Positions 39,780-47,745 of a DNA stretch of 47,745 nt are shown one piece after another; position 1 is the stretch's first letter; the number at the start of each line of letters is the position of its first letter. The position numbers and the translations under genes were made by a program. Source of the stretch: an uncultured Eubacteriales bacterium. GTDB taxonomy: Bacteria > Bacillota > Clostridia > Oscillospirales > Oscillospiraceae. The notes beneath the pieces were generated by a model that was not told the DNA's origin, did not search any database, and saw nothing but the letters and a program-made list of their open reading frames with translations. The stretch lies in NCBI GenBank assembly GCA_905202605.1, contig CAJKSU010000001.1, forward strand, positions 1-47,745, read 5' to 3'.

Positions 39780-40859
39780 ATGAAAAAACTCAGTAAGAAC
39801 ACCCGCAGCAATATTATCACCTACGGCATTGTCATTGCCGCGTTTGTGGTGATGCAGATCCTTGTTTCGGGCGGAAAGGTGTCCAATTCCCTGTCCGGTC
39901 AGTTGATTCCTATTTGCGTTTACATTTGTATGGCGGTCAGCCTGAACCTGACGGTTGGAATTCTGGGCGAGCTGAGCCTTGGTCATGCGGGCTTTATGAG
40001 CGTGGGTGCATTTTCCGGCGTCATTCTCGCTATGAGCATTCAGGACGCCGTCCCCAGCGGACCGGTTCGTCTGCTCCTCGCGATTATCGTGGGCGGCATT
40101 ATGGCGGCGATTGCCGGCATCATTGTCGGTGTGCCGGTACTTCGTCTGCAGGGTGACTATCTGGCGATTGTAACGCTGGCCTTTGGCGAGATCATCAAGA
40201 ACATTCTCAACAACCTCTACGTAGGTGTAGACGGCGCCGGCCTTCATTTCAGCATGAAGAGCACGGACGCACTGGGAATGGTGGATGGCAAGGTGCTGAT
40301 TAACGGCCCCATGGGTGCAACTGGCGTGACGAAGCTATCGACCTTTGTGGCTGGCTTTATTCTGGTACTGGTGGTGTTGACGGTGACCCTGAACCTGATT
40401 CGCAGCCGTTCCGGACGCGCAATCATGGCAATCCGTGACAATCGAATCGCCGCAGAGTCCGTTGGCATCAATATCACCAAATATAAACTCATGGCTTTTG
40501 TTACCTCCGCTGCGCTGGCGGGCATGGCGGGCGCACTGTATGCCATGAACTATTCTACCATCGTTCCTAAAAAGTTTGACTTCAACACATCAATCCTGAT
40601 TCTGGTATTCGTGGTTCTGGGCGGCATGGGCAATATCCGCGGCAGCATCATTGCCGCAACGGTGCTGACCATTCTGCCGGAGGCACTGCGTGCCATGAAT
40701 GATTACCGGATGCTGATCTATGCGATCGTCCTGATTCTGGTCATGCTGGTCACGAATAACCCAACCCTGAAGAGCGGATGGGAGAGAGTAAAGAACGCGC
40801 TGAAGTTCTGGAAGAAAGCAGACAAAGCAACTGCGGAAGGAGGCGGCGCAAATGAGTAA
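39780..40859 (+). CDS. livM: Branched-chain amino acid ABC permease LivM
   Basis: A 359-residue permease partner of LivH with about nine helices. Conserved parts are LSLGHAGFMSVGAFSGV, VGVPVLRLQGDYLAIVTLAFGEI, split at QGDY, and VVLGGMGNIRGSI. I use ATG 39780 behind GAGGTGG; GTG 39771 is possible. It overlaps livG by eight bases. The acidic and lysine-rich C-terminus lies in the cytoplasm. Confidence 0.95.
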   Translation: MKKLSKNTRSNIITYGIVIAAFVVMQILVSGGKVSNSLSGQLIPICVYICMAVSLNLTVGILGELSLGHAGFMSVGAFSGVILAMSIQDAVPSGPVRLLLAIIVGGIMAAIAGIIVGVPVLRLQGDYLAIVTLAFGEIIKNILNNLYVGVDGAGLHFSMKSTDALGMVDGKVLINGPMGATGVTKLSTFVAGFILVLVVLTVTLNLIRSRSGRAIMAIRDNRIAAESVGINITKYKLMAFVTSAALAGMAGALYAMNYSTIVPKKFDFNTSILILVFVVLGGMGNIRGSIIAATVLTILPEALRAMNDYRMLIYAIVLILVMLVTNNPTLKSGWERVKNALKFWKKADKATAEGGGANE

Positions 40860-41682
40860 GATGGTTCCCGTACCCAGCGACAGTATTATTCCGGAACGTG
40901 ATCTGGGTAAGGCACCGGTTCTGGAGGCAAAGCATCTGGGGATCGACTTCGGCGGCCTGACTGCCGTAGACGACTTTAATCTGACGGTGGGGCGCACCGA
41001 GATCGCCGGACTGATCGGCCCCAATGGCGCAGGCAAAACCACTGTGTTCAACCTGCTCACCAAGGTTTATCAGCCCACCCGGGGTACCATTCTGCTGGAT
41101 GGCAAGGAAACCCATGGCATGAACACTGTGCAGGTCAACAGAGCTGGTATTGCCCGTACCTTCCAGAATATCCGCCTGTTCACCGATCTGACCGTTGAGG
41201 AAAACGTCAAGGTCGGCTTGCATAACAACATGAAGGGCGGCATGATTTCCGATATCCTGCGGCTGCCCCGGTACTGGAAGAGCGAAAAGCAGGCGCATGA
41301 GCGTTCCATGGAGCTGCTCAGCATCTTCGATATGGAGAACTTGAAGGATCATAAGGCCGGTTCGCTCCCCTACGGCGCGCAGCGTCGGCTGGAAATCGTC
41401 CGTGCGCTGGCAACCAATCCGTGCCTGTTGCTGCTGGACGAGCCCGCCGCCGGTATGAACCCTTCGGAGACGGCGGAGCTGATGGAGAATATCCGGAAGA
41501 TCCGGGATACGTTCCATATTGCGATTATGCTCATTGAGCACGACATGAATCTTGTCATGGGCATCTGCGAGGGCATTGCGGTGCTGAACTACGGCAAGAT
41601 CATTGCCAAGGGTACGCCTCAGGAAATTCAGGCCAATCCTCAGGTTATCGAGGCATATCTGGGCAAGAAGAAGGAGGGCTAA
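40852..41682 (+). CDS. livG: Branched-chain amino acid ABC ATPase LivG
   Basis: A 276-residue ABC ATPase. Walker A is GPNGAGKTT, then a LivG-type insertion with GIARTFQNIRLFTDLTVEENV. The signature motif is the divergent LPYGAQRRLEI, and Walker B is LLLLDEPAAGMNP, followed by the switch histidine in LIEHDM. An N-terminal extension of about 25 residues (MVPVPSDSIIPER) precedes the domain. It powers the LivH-LivM channel. It is followed by livF after three bases. Confidence 0.95.
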   Translation: MSKMVPVPSDSIIPERDLGKAPVLEAKHLGIDFGGLTAVDDFNLTVGRTEIAGLIGPNGAGKTTVFNLLTKVYQPTRGTILLDGKETHGMNTVQVNRAGIARTFQNIRLFTDLTVEENVKVGLHNNMKGGMISDILRLPRYWKSEKQAHERSMELLSIFDMENLKDHKAGSLPYGAQRRLEIVRALATNPCLLLLDEPAAGMNPSETAELMENIRKIRDTFHIAIMLIEHDMNLVMGICEGIAVLNYGKIIAKGTPQEIQANPQVIEAYLGKKKEG

Positions 41683-41685
41683 GCC

Positions 41686-42393
41686 ATGAGTCTGCTGAAG
41701 GTGGAGGATCTCCACGTATATTATGGCAGTATCCATGCCATTAAGGGCATCTCCTTTGAGGTAGAAGAAGGAGAGATCGTGACCCTGATCGGCGCCAACG
41801 GCGCAGGTAAATCTACCACTCTGAATACGGTGTCCGGCCTGCTCAAGCCCAGAAGCGGCAGCATCGAGTTTGAGGGAAAGAACATCATCAACGTTCCCGC
41901 GCACAAGGTTGTTTCCCACGGAATGGCTCTTTGCCCGGAGGGACGCCGGGTGTTCCTCCAGATGACCGTACAGGAGAATCTGGAGATGGGCGGCTTTACG
42001 CGGGACGCCAGCGAGATTGCCGGTTCCATTGAGGATGTCTACCAGCGGTTCCCGCGGCTGAAGGAGCGCTATAAGCAGACCGCAGGTACCCTGTCCGGCG
42101 GCGAGCAGCAGATGCTTGCCATGGGACGCGCCATGATGAGCAAGCCCAAGCTGCTGATGCTGGACGAGCCTTCCATGGGTCTGGCTCCCATTCTGGTGGA
42201 GCAGATCTTTGATATCATCAAGGAGCTGCATCAGGCAGGGACTACCATTCTGCTGGTAGAGCAGAACGCACAGGTAGCGCTGTCCATTGCGGACCGTGCC
42301 TACGTGCTGGAAACCGGTATGATTTCCATGAGCGGCGACGCCAAGGAGCTGCTCAGCGATCCCAGAGTGCAGAAGGCCTATCTGGGCGGTTAA
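41686..42393 (+). CDS. livF: Branched-chain amino acid ABC ATPase LivF
   Basis: A 235-residue ABC ATPase. Walker A is GANGAGKST, the signature LSGGEQQML, and Walker B LLMLDEPSMGLAP, with the switch region LVEQNAQ that marks LivF. It pairs with LivG. It is the last gene of the liv operon; a strong terminator follows within 15 bases. Confidence 0.96.
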   Translation: MSLLKVEDLHVYYGSIHAIKGISFEVEEGEIVTLIGANGAGKSTTLNTVSGLLKPRSGSIEFEGKNIINVPAHKVVSHGMALCPEGRRVFLQMTVQENLEMGGFTRDASEIAGSIEDVYQRFPRLKERYKQTAGTLSGGEQQMLAMGRAMMSKPKLLMLDEPSMGLAPILVEQIFDIIKELHQAGTTILLVEQNAQVALSIADRAYVLETGMISMSGDAKELLSDPRVQKAYLGG

Positions 42394-42403
42394 ACGAAAT
42401 GCA

Positions 42404-42440
42404 GAAAGGGCGGAAACGTGTCTTGCGTTTTCGCCCTTTT
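42404..42440 (+). terminator. Terminator of the liv operon
   Basis: GAAAGGGCG-G-AAACG (42404-42418) pairs with CGTTT-T-CGCCCTTTTC (from 42426), ending in TTTT. The stem is long and stable. Confidence 0.88.
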
Positions 42441-42463
42441 CCTGACAACAAGGAGAGATTTGT

Positions 42464-43276
42464 ATGGGAATATTCGATGGCGTTCTGCTGGTGTCGGACT
42501 TTGACGATACGCTGGTGGATCGGAAGAAGCGCCTCCCGGAGCGGACGAAGGCGGCGCTGAGCCGGTTTGTTACGCAGGGCGGAAAATTTACGCTGGCCTC
42601 CGGACGGGGGCTGGAATCCGTGCGACAGCAGGCGCCGGGACTGCCCATCGGCGCGCCGGTGATCGTGGCAAACGGCACGCAGATCTATGACCTTTCTGCG
42701 GAAAAGCTACTGTTTGAAGCGGAATTCCCGGAGACGGCACAGGCGGATTTTGCTGCAACACTGGCGGCATTTCCAACCTCGGCAGTGGAAATCTTCGGAG
42801 CTGGGCAGCTCTATGCGGTGCGGCCCAATGAGGTGACGAAGGTCCATTTGGAGATCACCGGACAGCACGCCCATACGGCGGCGCTGGAGGACATTCCAAT
42901 GCCGTGGGTCTATGCCAAGTTTGAGGATGAACACGAGCGGCTGGCGGAGATGCAGCGGTGGATGAAGGAACGCTTTGGGGATCGGTATGGAATCTTCTTC
43001 TCCCATCCCATGCTGCTGGAGATTACCCCCGGCGGCTGCAATAAGGGGACGGGTGTATGCAAGCTGGCGGAGCTGCTGGGTATTCGCCGGGAACATATCT
43101 ATTGCGCCGGAGACAATGAAAACGACCTTGCCATGCTGGAAGCGGCAGCGGTTGGATTTACGCCTGCCGGGAGCACTCAGGCGGCGCTGGATGCGGCGGA
43201 TGTGGTTGTATGCGACTGTGATCAGGGAGCCATAGCTGACGTGGTGGAGTATTTGGAGCGGAAATATGGAGTGTGA
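42464..43276 (+). CDS. Cof-type HAD-IIB family phosphatase
   Basis: A 270-residue haloacid dehalogenase-like hydrolase. Motif I is DFDDTLVD with the nucleophile aspartate, motif II is the SGR in LASGRG, and motifs III/IV are GDNENDLAML, preceded by the lysine in CNKGTGV. A C2-type cap lies between, as in Cof/YbiV proteins that dephosphorylate sugar phosphates, phosphoserine or FMN-like compounds. The substrate is unknown. It is a single gene with its own ribosome site AAGGAGAG and a shared terminator after it. Confidence 0.92.
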   Translation: MGIFDGVLLVSDFDDTLVDRKKRLPERTKAALSRFVTQGGKFTLASGRGLESVRQQAPGLPIGAPVIVANGTQIYDLSAEKLLFEAEFPETAQADFAATLAAFPTSAVEIFGAGQLYAVRPNEVTKVHLEITGQHAHTAALEDIPMPWVYAKFEDEHERLAEMQRWMKERFGDRYGIFFSHPMLLEITPGGCNKGTGVCKLAELLGIRREHIYCAGDNENDLAMLEAAAVGFTPAGSTQAALDAADVVVCDCDQGAIADVVEYLERKYGV

Positions 43277-43312
43277 AAATCCGAGCACCGGTGCGTTCCG
43301 GTGCTCGGATTT
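43277..43312. terminator. Bidirectional terminator of the HAD gene and aro operon
   Basis: A perfect 15-bp stem (43277-43291 with 43298-43312) around a six-base loop, with TTTC on the plus and TTTTCAC on the minus strand. It separates the converging HAD and aroE genes. Confidence 0.92.
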
Positions 43313-43318
43313 CTTGTT

Positions 43319-44188
43319 TTATCCATTCCCACGTGGGTCCACGCCGCAGGCGCTTTGCAGCAGCGCACCAAGGTGCAGAACAGTTTCCTGAGAAAGCCTG
43401 CGATCCAGAAAGAATTCCAGTGCGAAAATTGCCTGATAGATCAGCATGCCGATGCCGTTTCCGGCTTCGTGACCGGTTCTGCGGGCCTCCTCCATAAAGG
43501 ACGTCATGGCGGGAGCATAGATGCAGTCCATGCACAGTGCGCCGGGCTTGAGGGCGTCCAGACACGGGACGCTGCTTCCGCCCACGCCGGACATACCCAC
43601 AGGAAGGGTGCTGATCAGGAGGTCGGTCTGGGGAAGCACCGAATCCAGCTGCTCCAAAGACAGCGCTTCCATGATCGGCTCATTTCCGCAGAGCTGCTGC
43701 GCTCGTGACAGGGTACGGTTTGCGATATAGACCTTGGCGGCTCCGCTGTCTGCGGCGGTCATGGCGATGGATTTCGCTGCGCCGCCTGCCCCAAGAATGG
43801 TCACGGTCTGACCGGGAAAGTCGCGGGAAAAGGCCGCAAGGGACTGACGGAAGCCCAGCCCGTCGGTGGAATGCCCCTCCAGCCTGCCGTCCCGAATGCG
43901 CACGGAATTGACGGAGTGACAGCGCTCCGCCTCCGGGGTCATGCGGGAGAGATAGGGGAGGATATCCTCCTTGTGGGGCATGGTCAGGTTAAAGCCCTGA
44001 ATGCCGATGGTTTTTGCGGCGGAAACAAAGTTGCCTACCGTGCCGCCGGGAACCGGTACCGCCAGATACAGCGCGTCCTCATGAAGCTCCCGGAGCATGG
44101 TGTTGTGGAGCAGGGGGGAAAGACTGTGACCGATGGGATCGCCGATGACGCAGAGCAGCTTTGTGCCGTTGTGATACTCAATCTGCAT
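43319..44188 (-). CDS. aroE: Shikimate dehydrogenase
   Basis: Reduces 3-dehydroshikimate to shikimate with NADPH. 289 residues, normal length. The substrate-binding N-terminus has SLSPLLHNTMLREL, and the catalytic lysine lies in NLTMPHKEDI. The NADP-binding loop is ILGAGGAAKSIA, and the C-terminus has GNGIGMLIYQAIFALEFF. It is the last gene of the aro operon and overlaps aroQ by eleven bases. Confidence 0.96.
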   Translation of the reverse strand: MQIEYHNGTKLLCVIGDPIGHSLSPLLHNTMLRELHEDALYLAVPVPGGTVGNFVSAAKTIGIQGFNLTMPHKEDILPYLSRMTPEAERCHSVNSVRIRDGRLEGHSTDGLGFRQSLAAFSRDFPGQTVTILGAGGAAKSIAMTAADSGAAKVYIANRTLSRAQQLCGNEPIMEALSLEQLDSVLPQTDLLISTLPVGMSGVGGSSVPCLDALKPGALCMDCIYAPAMTSFMEEARRTGHEAGNGIGMLIYQAIFALEFFLDRRLSQETVLHLGALLQSACGVDPRGNG

Positions 44189-44621
44189 GGCTGCTCAGCT
44201 TCTCAATGAGGTATCCCATGGCTGCCACATAGCCAAACTGCCCAAGGCCGCAGATCTGACCGTCACAGCCTGCGGCGGTGACCGACTTATGCCGGAATTC
44301 CTCCCGCTTGTGGATGTTGGAAAGATGCACTTCCACTGCGGGGAGATCCACCGCCTTCAGCGCATCGAGGATGGCATAGCTGTAGTGGGTGTAAGCGCCG
44401 GGATTGATGATGATGCCGTGGAACGCGCCCTTTGCCTTGTGAATCGCATCGATGATTGCGCCCTCGTGGTTGGTCTGCATGCACTCCACTTCCACGTTCA
44501 TGCTGGCAGCGGATTCCCGGATCCGGGCAACCAGCGCGTCATAGCCGCTATTTCCATAGATCTCCGGCTCACGGGAGCCGAGCAGATTCAGATTGGGGCC
44601 GTTGATGACTAAAAATCTCAT
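44178..44621 (-). CDS. aroQ: Type II 3-dehydroquinate dehydratase
   Basis: Converts 3-dehydroquinate to 3-dehydroshikimate. 147 residues, typical for the dodecameric type II enzyme. Motifs: NGPNLNLLGSREPEIYG with the catalytic tyrosine, INPGAYTHYSYAILDAL, and VHLSNIHKREEFR with the catalytic histidine in between. It overlaps aroK by ATGA and aroE by eleven bases, so the three are translationally coupled. Confidence 0.97.
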   Translation of the reverse strand: MRFLVINGPNLNLLGSREPEIYGNSGYDALVARIRESAASMNVEVECMQTNHEGAIIDAIHKAKGAFHGIIINPGAYTHYSYAILDALKAVDLPAVEVHLSNIHKREEFRHKSVTAAGCDGQICGLGQFGYVAAMGYLIEKLSSHAD

Positions 44622-45118
44622 AGCTTTCCCTCCAATTTGGTTAAGATCTCCGCCACGGTGGCCTCCGGGCTGGAGAAATCGTGAATGATGATATGTGAAA
44701 ATTCCTGATAAATGGGTTCCCGCTGGGCAAACCGGGAAAGAAAAGCGTCCCGGCCCTGCTGCCCCAGAGGGCGGGCGGACATATCGGCGGTGTCGTAGAT
44801 CTCGCCGGGATCCCGCCGGAGGAATACCACGATGCCGGTATTCCGGAGAAGCCGCCGGTTTTCCTCCCGCAGGGGAAGACCGCCGCCGGTGGCGATGATG
44901 AGATCGCTTCTCCGGCTCAGCTCACGGGCAACCTCTGTTTCCAGATCCCGCATGGCGGTTTCGCCCTGTGCGGCAAACAGCTCGGATATGCTCATGCCCG
45001 CCTTTTTGACCACCAGATCATCGGTGTCTACCACCTGCCGACCAAGCTTGCCTCCCAGCAGATTGGCACAGGTGGTTTTTCCGCAGCCCATCATGCCGCA
45101 AAGTATAATGTTCTCCAT
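44618..45118 (-). CDS. aroK: Shikimate kinase
   Basis: Phosphorylates shikimate to shikimate-3-phosphate with ATP. 166 residues. Walker A is GMMGCGKTT, the shikimate-binding DTDDLVVKKAGMSI and ATGGGLPLR segments follow, and RPL lies in the lid region. It starts just three bases after pheA in the operon and overlaps aroQ. Confidence 0.96.
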   Translation of the reverse strand: MENIILCGMMGCGKTTCANLLGGKLGRQVVDTDDLVVKKAGMSISELFAAQGETAMRDLETEVARELSRRSDLIIATGGGLPLREENRRLLRNTGIVVFLRRDPGEIYDTADMSARPLGQQGRDAFLSRFAQREPIYQEFSHIIIHDFSSPEATVAEILTKLEGKL

Positions 45119-45121
45119 GGC

Positions 45122-46279
45122 CTACTCCAGATTGCTTTTAAAGTTGCCCAGTACCCGGAAATCCCCGGCGGTCTGGGAAATTTCATGGAGAATGCCGTCC
45201 ATCTCCGGAGCCTGCAGGCTGCCGGTGAACTCCAGAAAGAACATGTACTCCCAGGTGTGACCCGGAATGGGGCGGGATTCCAGCTTGACCATGTTCAGGC
45301 CGTTAACGGCGAAAATGGTCAGAATTTCGTGGAGGCAGCCGGATTCATGGGGGGTGGTGACAATGGTGCTGATCTTATCCGCACCCTCCCGCAGCTCCAC
45401 ATAGGGGGAAACCACCACAAAGCGGGTGGTGTTGACGTCGCTGTAGTTGACCCCGGTGACCAGAATGTTCAGTCCGTACAACTCGGCGGCGCGGGCGGAG
45501 CAGATGGCAGCTTTTGTGGTGTCACCGGATTCCGCCACATATTTTGCGCTGCCTGCGGTGTCAGCTAGAGGCGTCTGAATCCAGTCCGGATGGGTATTTA
45601 AGTACTTTTCTGACTGAAACAGCCCCTGTTCATGGCTGTAGACATGGGTAATGGTGTCCAGCGTGGCGCCGGGCGGTGCCATCAGGCAGTGCTCCACCCG
45701 AACGGTGGTTTCGCCTACCAGATAGAATTCGTACTGGGACAGCAGATCATAAATCTGCCGGATCGCACCGGTGGAGGTGTTCTCGATGGGGACAACGCCG
45801 TAATCCGCCTTGCCCTCTTTGAGGGCAACAAATACGTCCTCAAACTGCCGAAGCCCCACCGGCTCGATATCCGTGCCGAAGAAATTCCGTGCCGCCTGCT
45901 CGCTGTAGGCGCCGGGGCAGCCCTGATAGACAATGCGGGGGTTCTGCACCGGCTGCCGCCGCTGGTCATAGGCGTGCTGAAACCGGGCGAAATTAGGATC
46001 GTCTGCCCCTTCCCGGACGATCTCCCGCTGCTGACGGCGGGAGATGCCCATGATGGTTTCATACAGCAGGGTGACGCTGGTTTTCAGCCGGGGATCAGTG
46101 ACAAGCGCCGCCTTCCCGGCAAGCACCTCCCGCTCACGGGCGGTGTCCAGAACCGGCATGGAGATTTTTTGCTTATATTCGCCTACCTGACGGGTAACTG
46201 CCATGCGGCGCTCAAACAGATGTACGATCTGATTGTCGATTTCATCAATTGCGCCGCGCATCATATCCAGTTCGCTCAT
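45122..46279 (-). CDS. pheA: Bifunctional chorismate mutase / prephenate dehydratase
   Basis: P-protein of 385 residues that makes phenylpyruvate from chorismate. The chorismate mutase part (1-90) has MRGAIDEIDNQIVHLFERR and the catalytic basic residues. The prephenate dehydratase part starts at VYQGCPGAYSEQAARNFF and has STGAIRQIYDLL, and TTKAAICSARAAELYGL. The C-terminal ACT domain (from about 290, HESGCLHEILTIFAV, then ESRPIPG) should bind phenylalanine for feedback inhibition. It lies 16 bases after aroC. Identification is firm. Confidence 0.96.
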   Translation of the reverse strand: MSELDMMRGAIDEIDNQIVHLFERRMAVTRQVGEYKQKISMPVLDTAREREVLAGKAALVTDPRLKTSVTLLYETIMGISRRQQREIVREGADDPNFARFQHAYDQRRQPVQNPRIVYQGCPGAYSEQAARNFFGTDIEPVGLRQFEDVFVALKEGKADYGVVPIENTSTGAIRQIYDLLSQYEFYLVGETTVRVEHCLMAPPGATLDTITHVYSHEQGLFQSEKYLNTHPDWIQTPLADTAGSAKYVAESGDTTKAAICSARAAELYGLNILVTGVNYSDVNTTRFVVVSPYVELREGADKISTIVTTPHESGCLHEILTIFAVNGLNMVKLESRPIPGHTWEYMFFLEFTGSLQAPEMDGILHEISQTAGDFRVLGNFKSNLE

Positions 46280-46295
46280 AAGGATCGCCTTCTTT

Positions 46296-47351
46296 TCAGA
46301 GTTTCAGCAGCCGGAGGGATGCAAGTGCGGCTGCCGCTTCGACCACCGGAACAGCCCGGTGGACGATGCAGGGGTCATGCCGCCCCTGTACGGTGATTTC
46401 CGCATCCCTTTGGGCAGACATGTCAATGGTGTGCTGGGGCTGGGCAATGGAGGGGGTGGGCTTTACCGCCACCCGGAACAGGAGCGGCATGCCGGTGGTT
46501 ATGCCGCCCAAAATGCCGCCGTTGTGATTGGAGGTGGTAACGGGAACGCCGCCCTCCATGGTCCACGGGTCGTTGGCTTGACTGCCCCGTAGGGCGGCAA
46601 GGCCGAAGCCGTCACCGAATTCCAGCCCCTTTATGGCGGGGACAGCAAACAGCTGCCGGGCAAATTCCGTCTCGGCATTCCGGTCAAAATCTGGCGCACC
46701 AAGCCCCATGGGCAGTCCGGTGACGGCGCATTCAATGACGCCGCCGATGGAATCCAGCTGGGATTTTGCTTCCAGAATCAGTGCCTGCATCTGCTCGCCT
46801 TTTGTGTCGGAGAGTACCGGGAAGGGCTTTTGCCCGCAGGCGGTCAGTGCCGCCATATCGGGATGCACGGGGTCAATGGGCGTGTCCCAAACGCTTCCCA
46901 CCGCGGCAATGTGTGCCGCAGCCTGTACGCCATTTTCCCGCAGGATCAGCTTGGCAACGGCACCGGCGGCCACAAGGGGTGCGGTGAGCCGCCCGGAAAA
47001 ATGCCCGCCGCCGCGGTAGTCGTTATAGCCGCCGTAACGGACAAAGCCAGTGAGATCCGCATGACCGGGACGGGCCAGATAGCGAATGGCGGCGTAGTCC
47101 TTGGAGTGCTGGTCGCCGTTGCGGATCATCATGCAGAGGGGCGTACCGGTGGTTTTTCCTTCAAAGACGCCGGAGAGCACCTCAACCCGATCGGCTTCCT
47201 TCCGGGGGGTGGAGAGAGGGCTGTTTCCGGTGGCACGGCGGCGCAGCTCTGCGGCGATAAAGTCCATATCCATGGGGACTCCGGAGGGGAGATCCTCCAG
47301 CACAACGCCGATGGCGGGGCCGTGGCTTTCCCCAAAGATGGTATAGTTCAC
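46296..47351 (-). CDS. aroC: Chorismate synthase
   Basis: Converts 5-enolpyruvylshikimate-3-phosphate to chorismate with reduced FMN. 351 residues, normal length. The N-terminus FGESHGPAIGVVLEDL, the RPGHADLTGF and GGGHFSGRLTAPL segments are signatures. The last shows the GGGHFSGR variant common in Clostridia where many bacteria have RxSAR. Its start overlaps the aroA stop by four bases. Confidence 0.96.
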   Translation of the reverse strand: MNYTIFGESHGPAIGVVLEDLPSGVPMDMDFIAAELRRRATGNSPLSTPRKEADRVEVLSGVFEGKTTGTPLCMMIRNGDQHSKDYAAIRYLARPGHADLTGFVRYGGYNDYRGGGHFSGRLTAPLVAAGAVAKLILRENGVQAAAHIAAVGSVWDTPIDPVHPDMAALTACGQKPFPVLSDTKGEQMQALILEAKSQLDSIGGVIECAVTGLPMGLGAPDFDRNAETEFARQLFAVPAIKGLEFGDGFGLAALRGSQANDPWTMEGGVPVTTSNHNGGILGGITTGMPLLFRVAVKPTPSIAQPQHTIDMSAQRDAEITVQGRHDPCIVHRAVPVVEAAAALASLRLLKL

Positions 47352-47745
47352 AGCGACACCTCCTGTATACAGCCGCCGAGACGGCAGTAATCATCCCAGA
47401 AGCCGGGATAGGATTTGCGGACGCTTTCCGCACCGGTGAGGGTGATGGGGCTTTGACAGACTGTTGCCGCCATGGCTGCCATCATGGCAATCCGATGGTC
47501 GCCCCAGCTGTCTACGGCAGCGCCGCCACGGAGTGAGGAAACACCGTGGATGGTCAGACGGTCGCTGCCCTCGTCGATTTCTGCGCCCATGGCGCCCAAA
47601 ACGGTGGTGACAGAGGCCAGACGGTCGCTTTCCTTGAGCCGCAGCCGTGCTGCGCCGGAGATCACCGTGGTTTCCCCGGCACGGAGGGCGGCGCGGAGCG
47701 CCAGCGGCGGCACCAGATCCGGGCAGTCCCGAACATCCAGATCCA
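47348..47745 (-). CDS. aroA: EPSP synthase, C-terminal part, cut by the window end
   Basis: The C-terminal part of 3-phosphoshikimate 1-carboxyvinyltransferase. The reading frame runs off the window end, so the start is not present. Visible are CPDLVPPLAL at the edge, RLRLKESDRLASV, SWGDHRIAMMAAM and a C-terminus with KSYPGFWDDYCRLGG, all hallmarks of the enzyme. It joins shikimate-3-phosphate with PEP and is the glyphosate target; the sensitive/insensitive class cannot be judged from this part. It is the upstream gene of the visible aro operon. Confidence 0.96.
   Translation of the reverse strand, partial: DLDVRDCPDLVPPLALRAALRAGETTVISGAARLRLKESDRLASVTTVLGAMGAEIDEGSDRLTIHGVSSLRGGAAVDSWGDHRIAMMAAMAATVCQSPITLTGAESVRKSYPGFWDDYCRLGGCIQEVSL

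Noticed and set aside
40750..42678. 642-codon open frame on the minus strand opposite livG and livF
   Set aside because: Antisense to two clear ABC ATPases with intact motifs.
1..47745. CRISPR arrays, tRNA or rRNA genes, prophage or toxin-antitoxin islands
   Set aside because: No regularly spaced direct repeats, cloverleaf sequences, rRNA segments or phage genes were recognised on either strand.

Overview
The window looks like a stretch of chromosome from a moderately GC-rich, low-GC-phylum (Firmicutes) gut-type anaerobe, most likely a Clostridia member near the Oscillospiraceae. This is inferred from gene families and gene order: murB-rapZ-yvcK-whiA, DnaE without PolC features, DnaD plus a DnaC-type loader next to mreC-mreD-mrdA, sigma-A type promoters with strong AGGAGG ribosome sites, and many lipoproteins. 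No rRNA, tRNA, CRISPR array, prophage or intact insertion sequence was seen.

Layout. 28-7711 (+): murB, rapZ, yvcK, whiA, a NUDIX hydrolase and dnaE, tightly packed. 7712-8163: an accessory-looking gap with a 164-bp imperfect palindrome (MITE-like), an adjacent perfect 13-bp inverted repeat and an AT-rich stretch. 8164-8646 (+): an orphan membrane-anchored protein. 8704-11607 (-): glyA, then a RelA/SpoT-domain protein paired with a papain/C39-like protein. 11881-13714 (+): an exported protein, a MerR regulator with C-terminal membrane helices under a MerR-type promoter, and a truncated second MerR copy. 13767-15140 (-): MATE exporter. 15262-17725: a double-hotdog MaoC-like protein (-) divergent from an RpiR regulator (+), with TTCGGAA half-sites over the promoter. 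17858-21743 (+): a deacetylase lipoprotein, a 12-helix type permease, yaaA and a 61-residue membrane protein. 21798-25224 (-): a LysR regulator followed by ubiD, ubiX and an LpdD-like gene. 25354-27321 (-): a repeat-rich surface lipoprotein. 27636-35727 (+): peptidase U32, maf, mreC, mreD, mrdA, a DnaD-domain protein and a DnaC-like ATPase. 35772-37370: a PaaI thioesterase (-) and two PAP2 phosphatases (+). 37555-42393 (+): a complete branched-chain amino acid ABC transporter (livJ, livH, livM, livG, livF). 42464-43276 (+): a Cof-type HAD phosphatase. 43319-47745 (-): aroA (cut by the window end), aroC, pheA, aroK, aroQ and aroE, an overlapping operon.

How it fits together. Most of the window is core biology: wall precursor synthesis, cell shape, replication and the late shikimate-to-phenylalanine pathway. 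The accessory interest lies in four small modules: the UbiD/UbiX/LpdD decarboxylase set with its LysR, the RpiR-controlled double-hotdog gene, the RelA-like/C39-like pair, and the MerR duplication. Their functions are inferred from family membership and context only; substrates cannot be read from the sequence.
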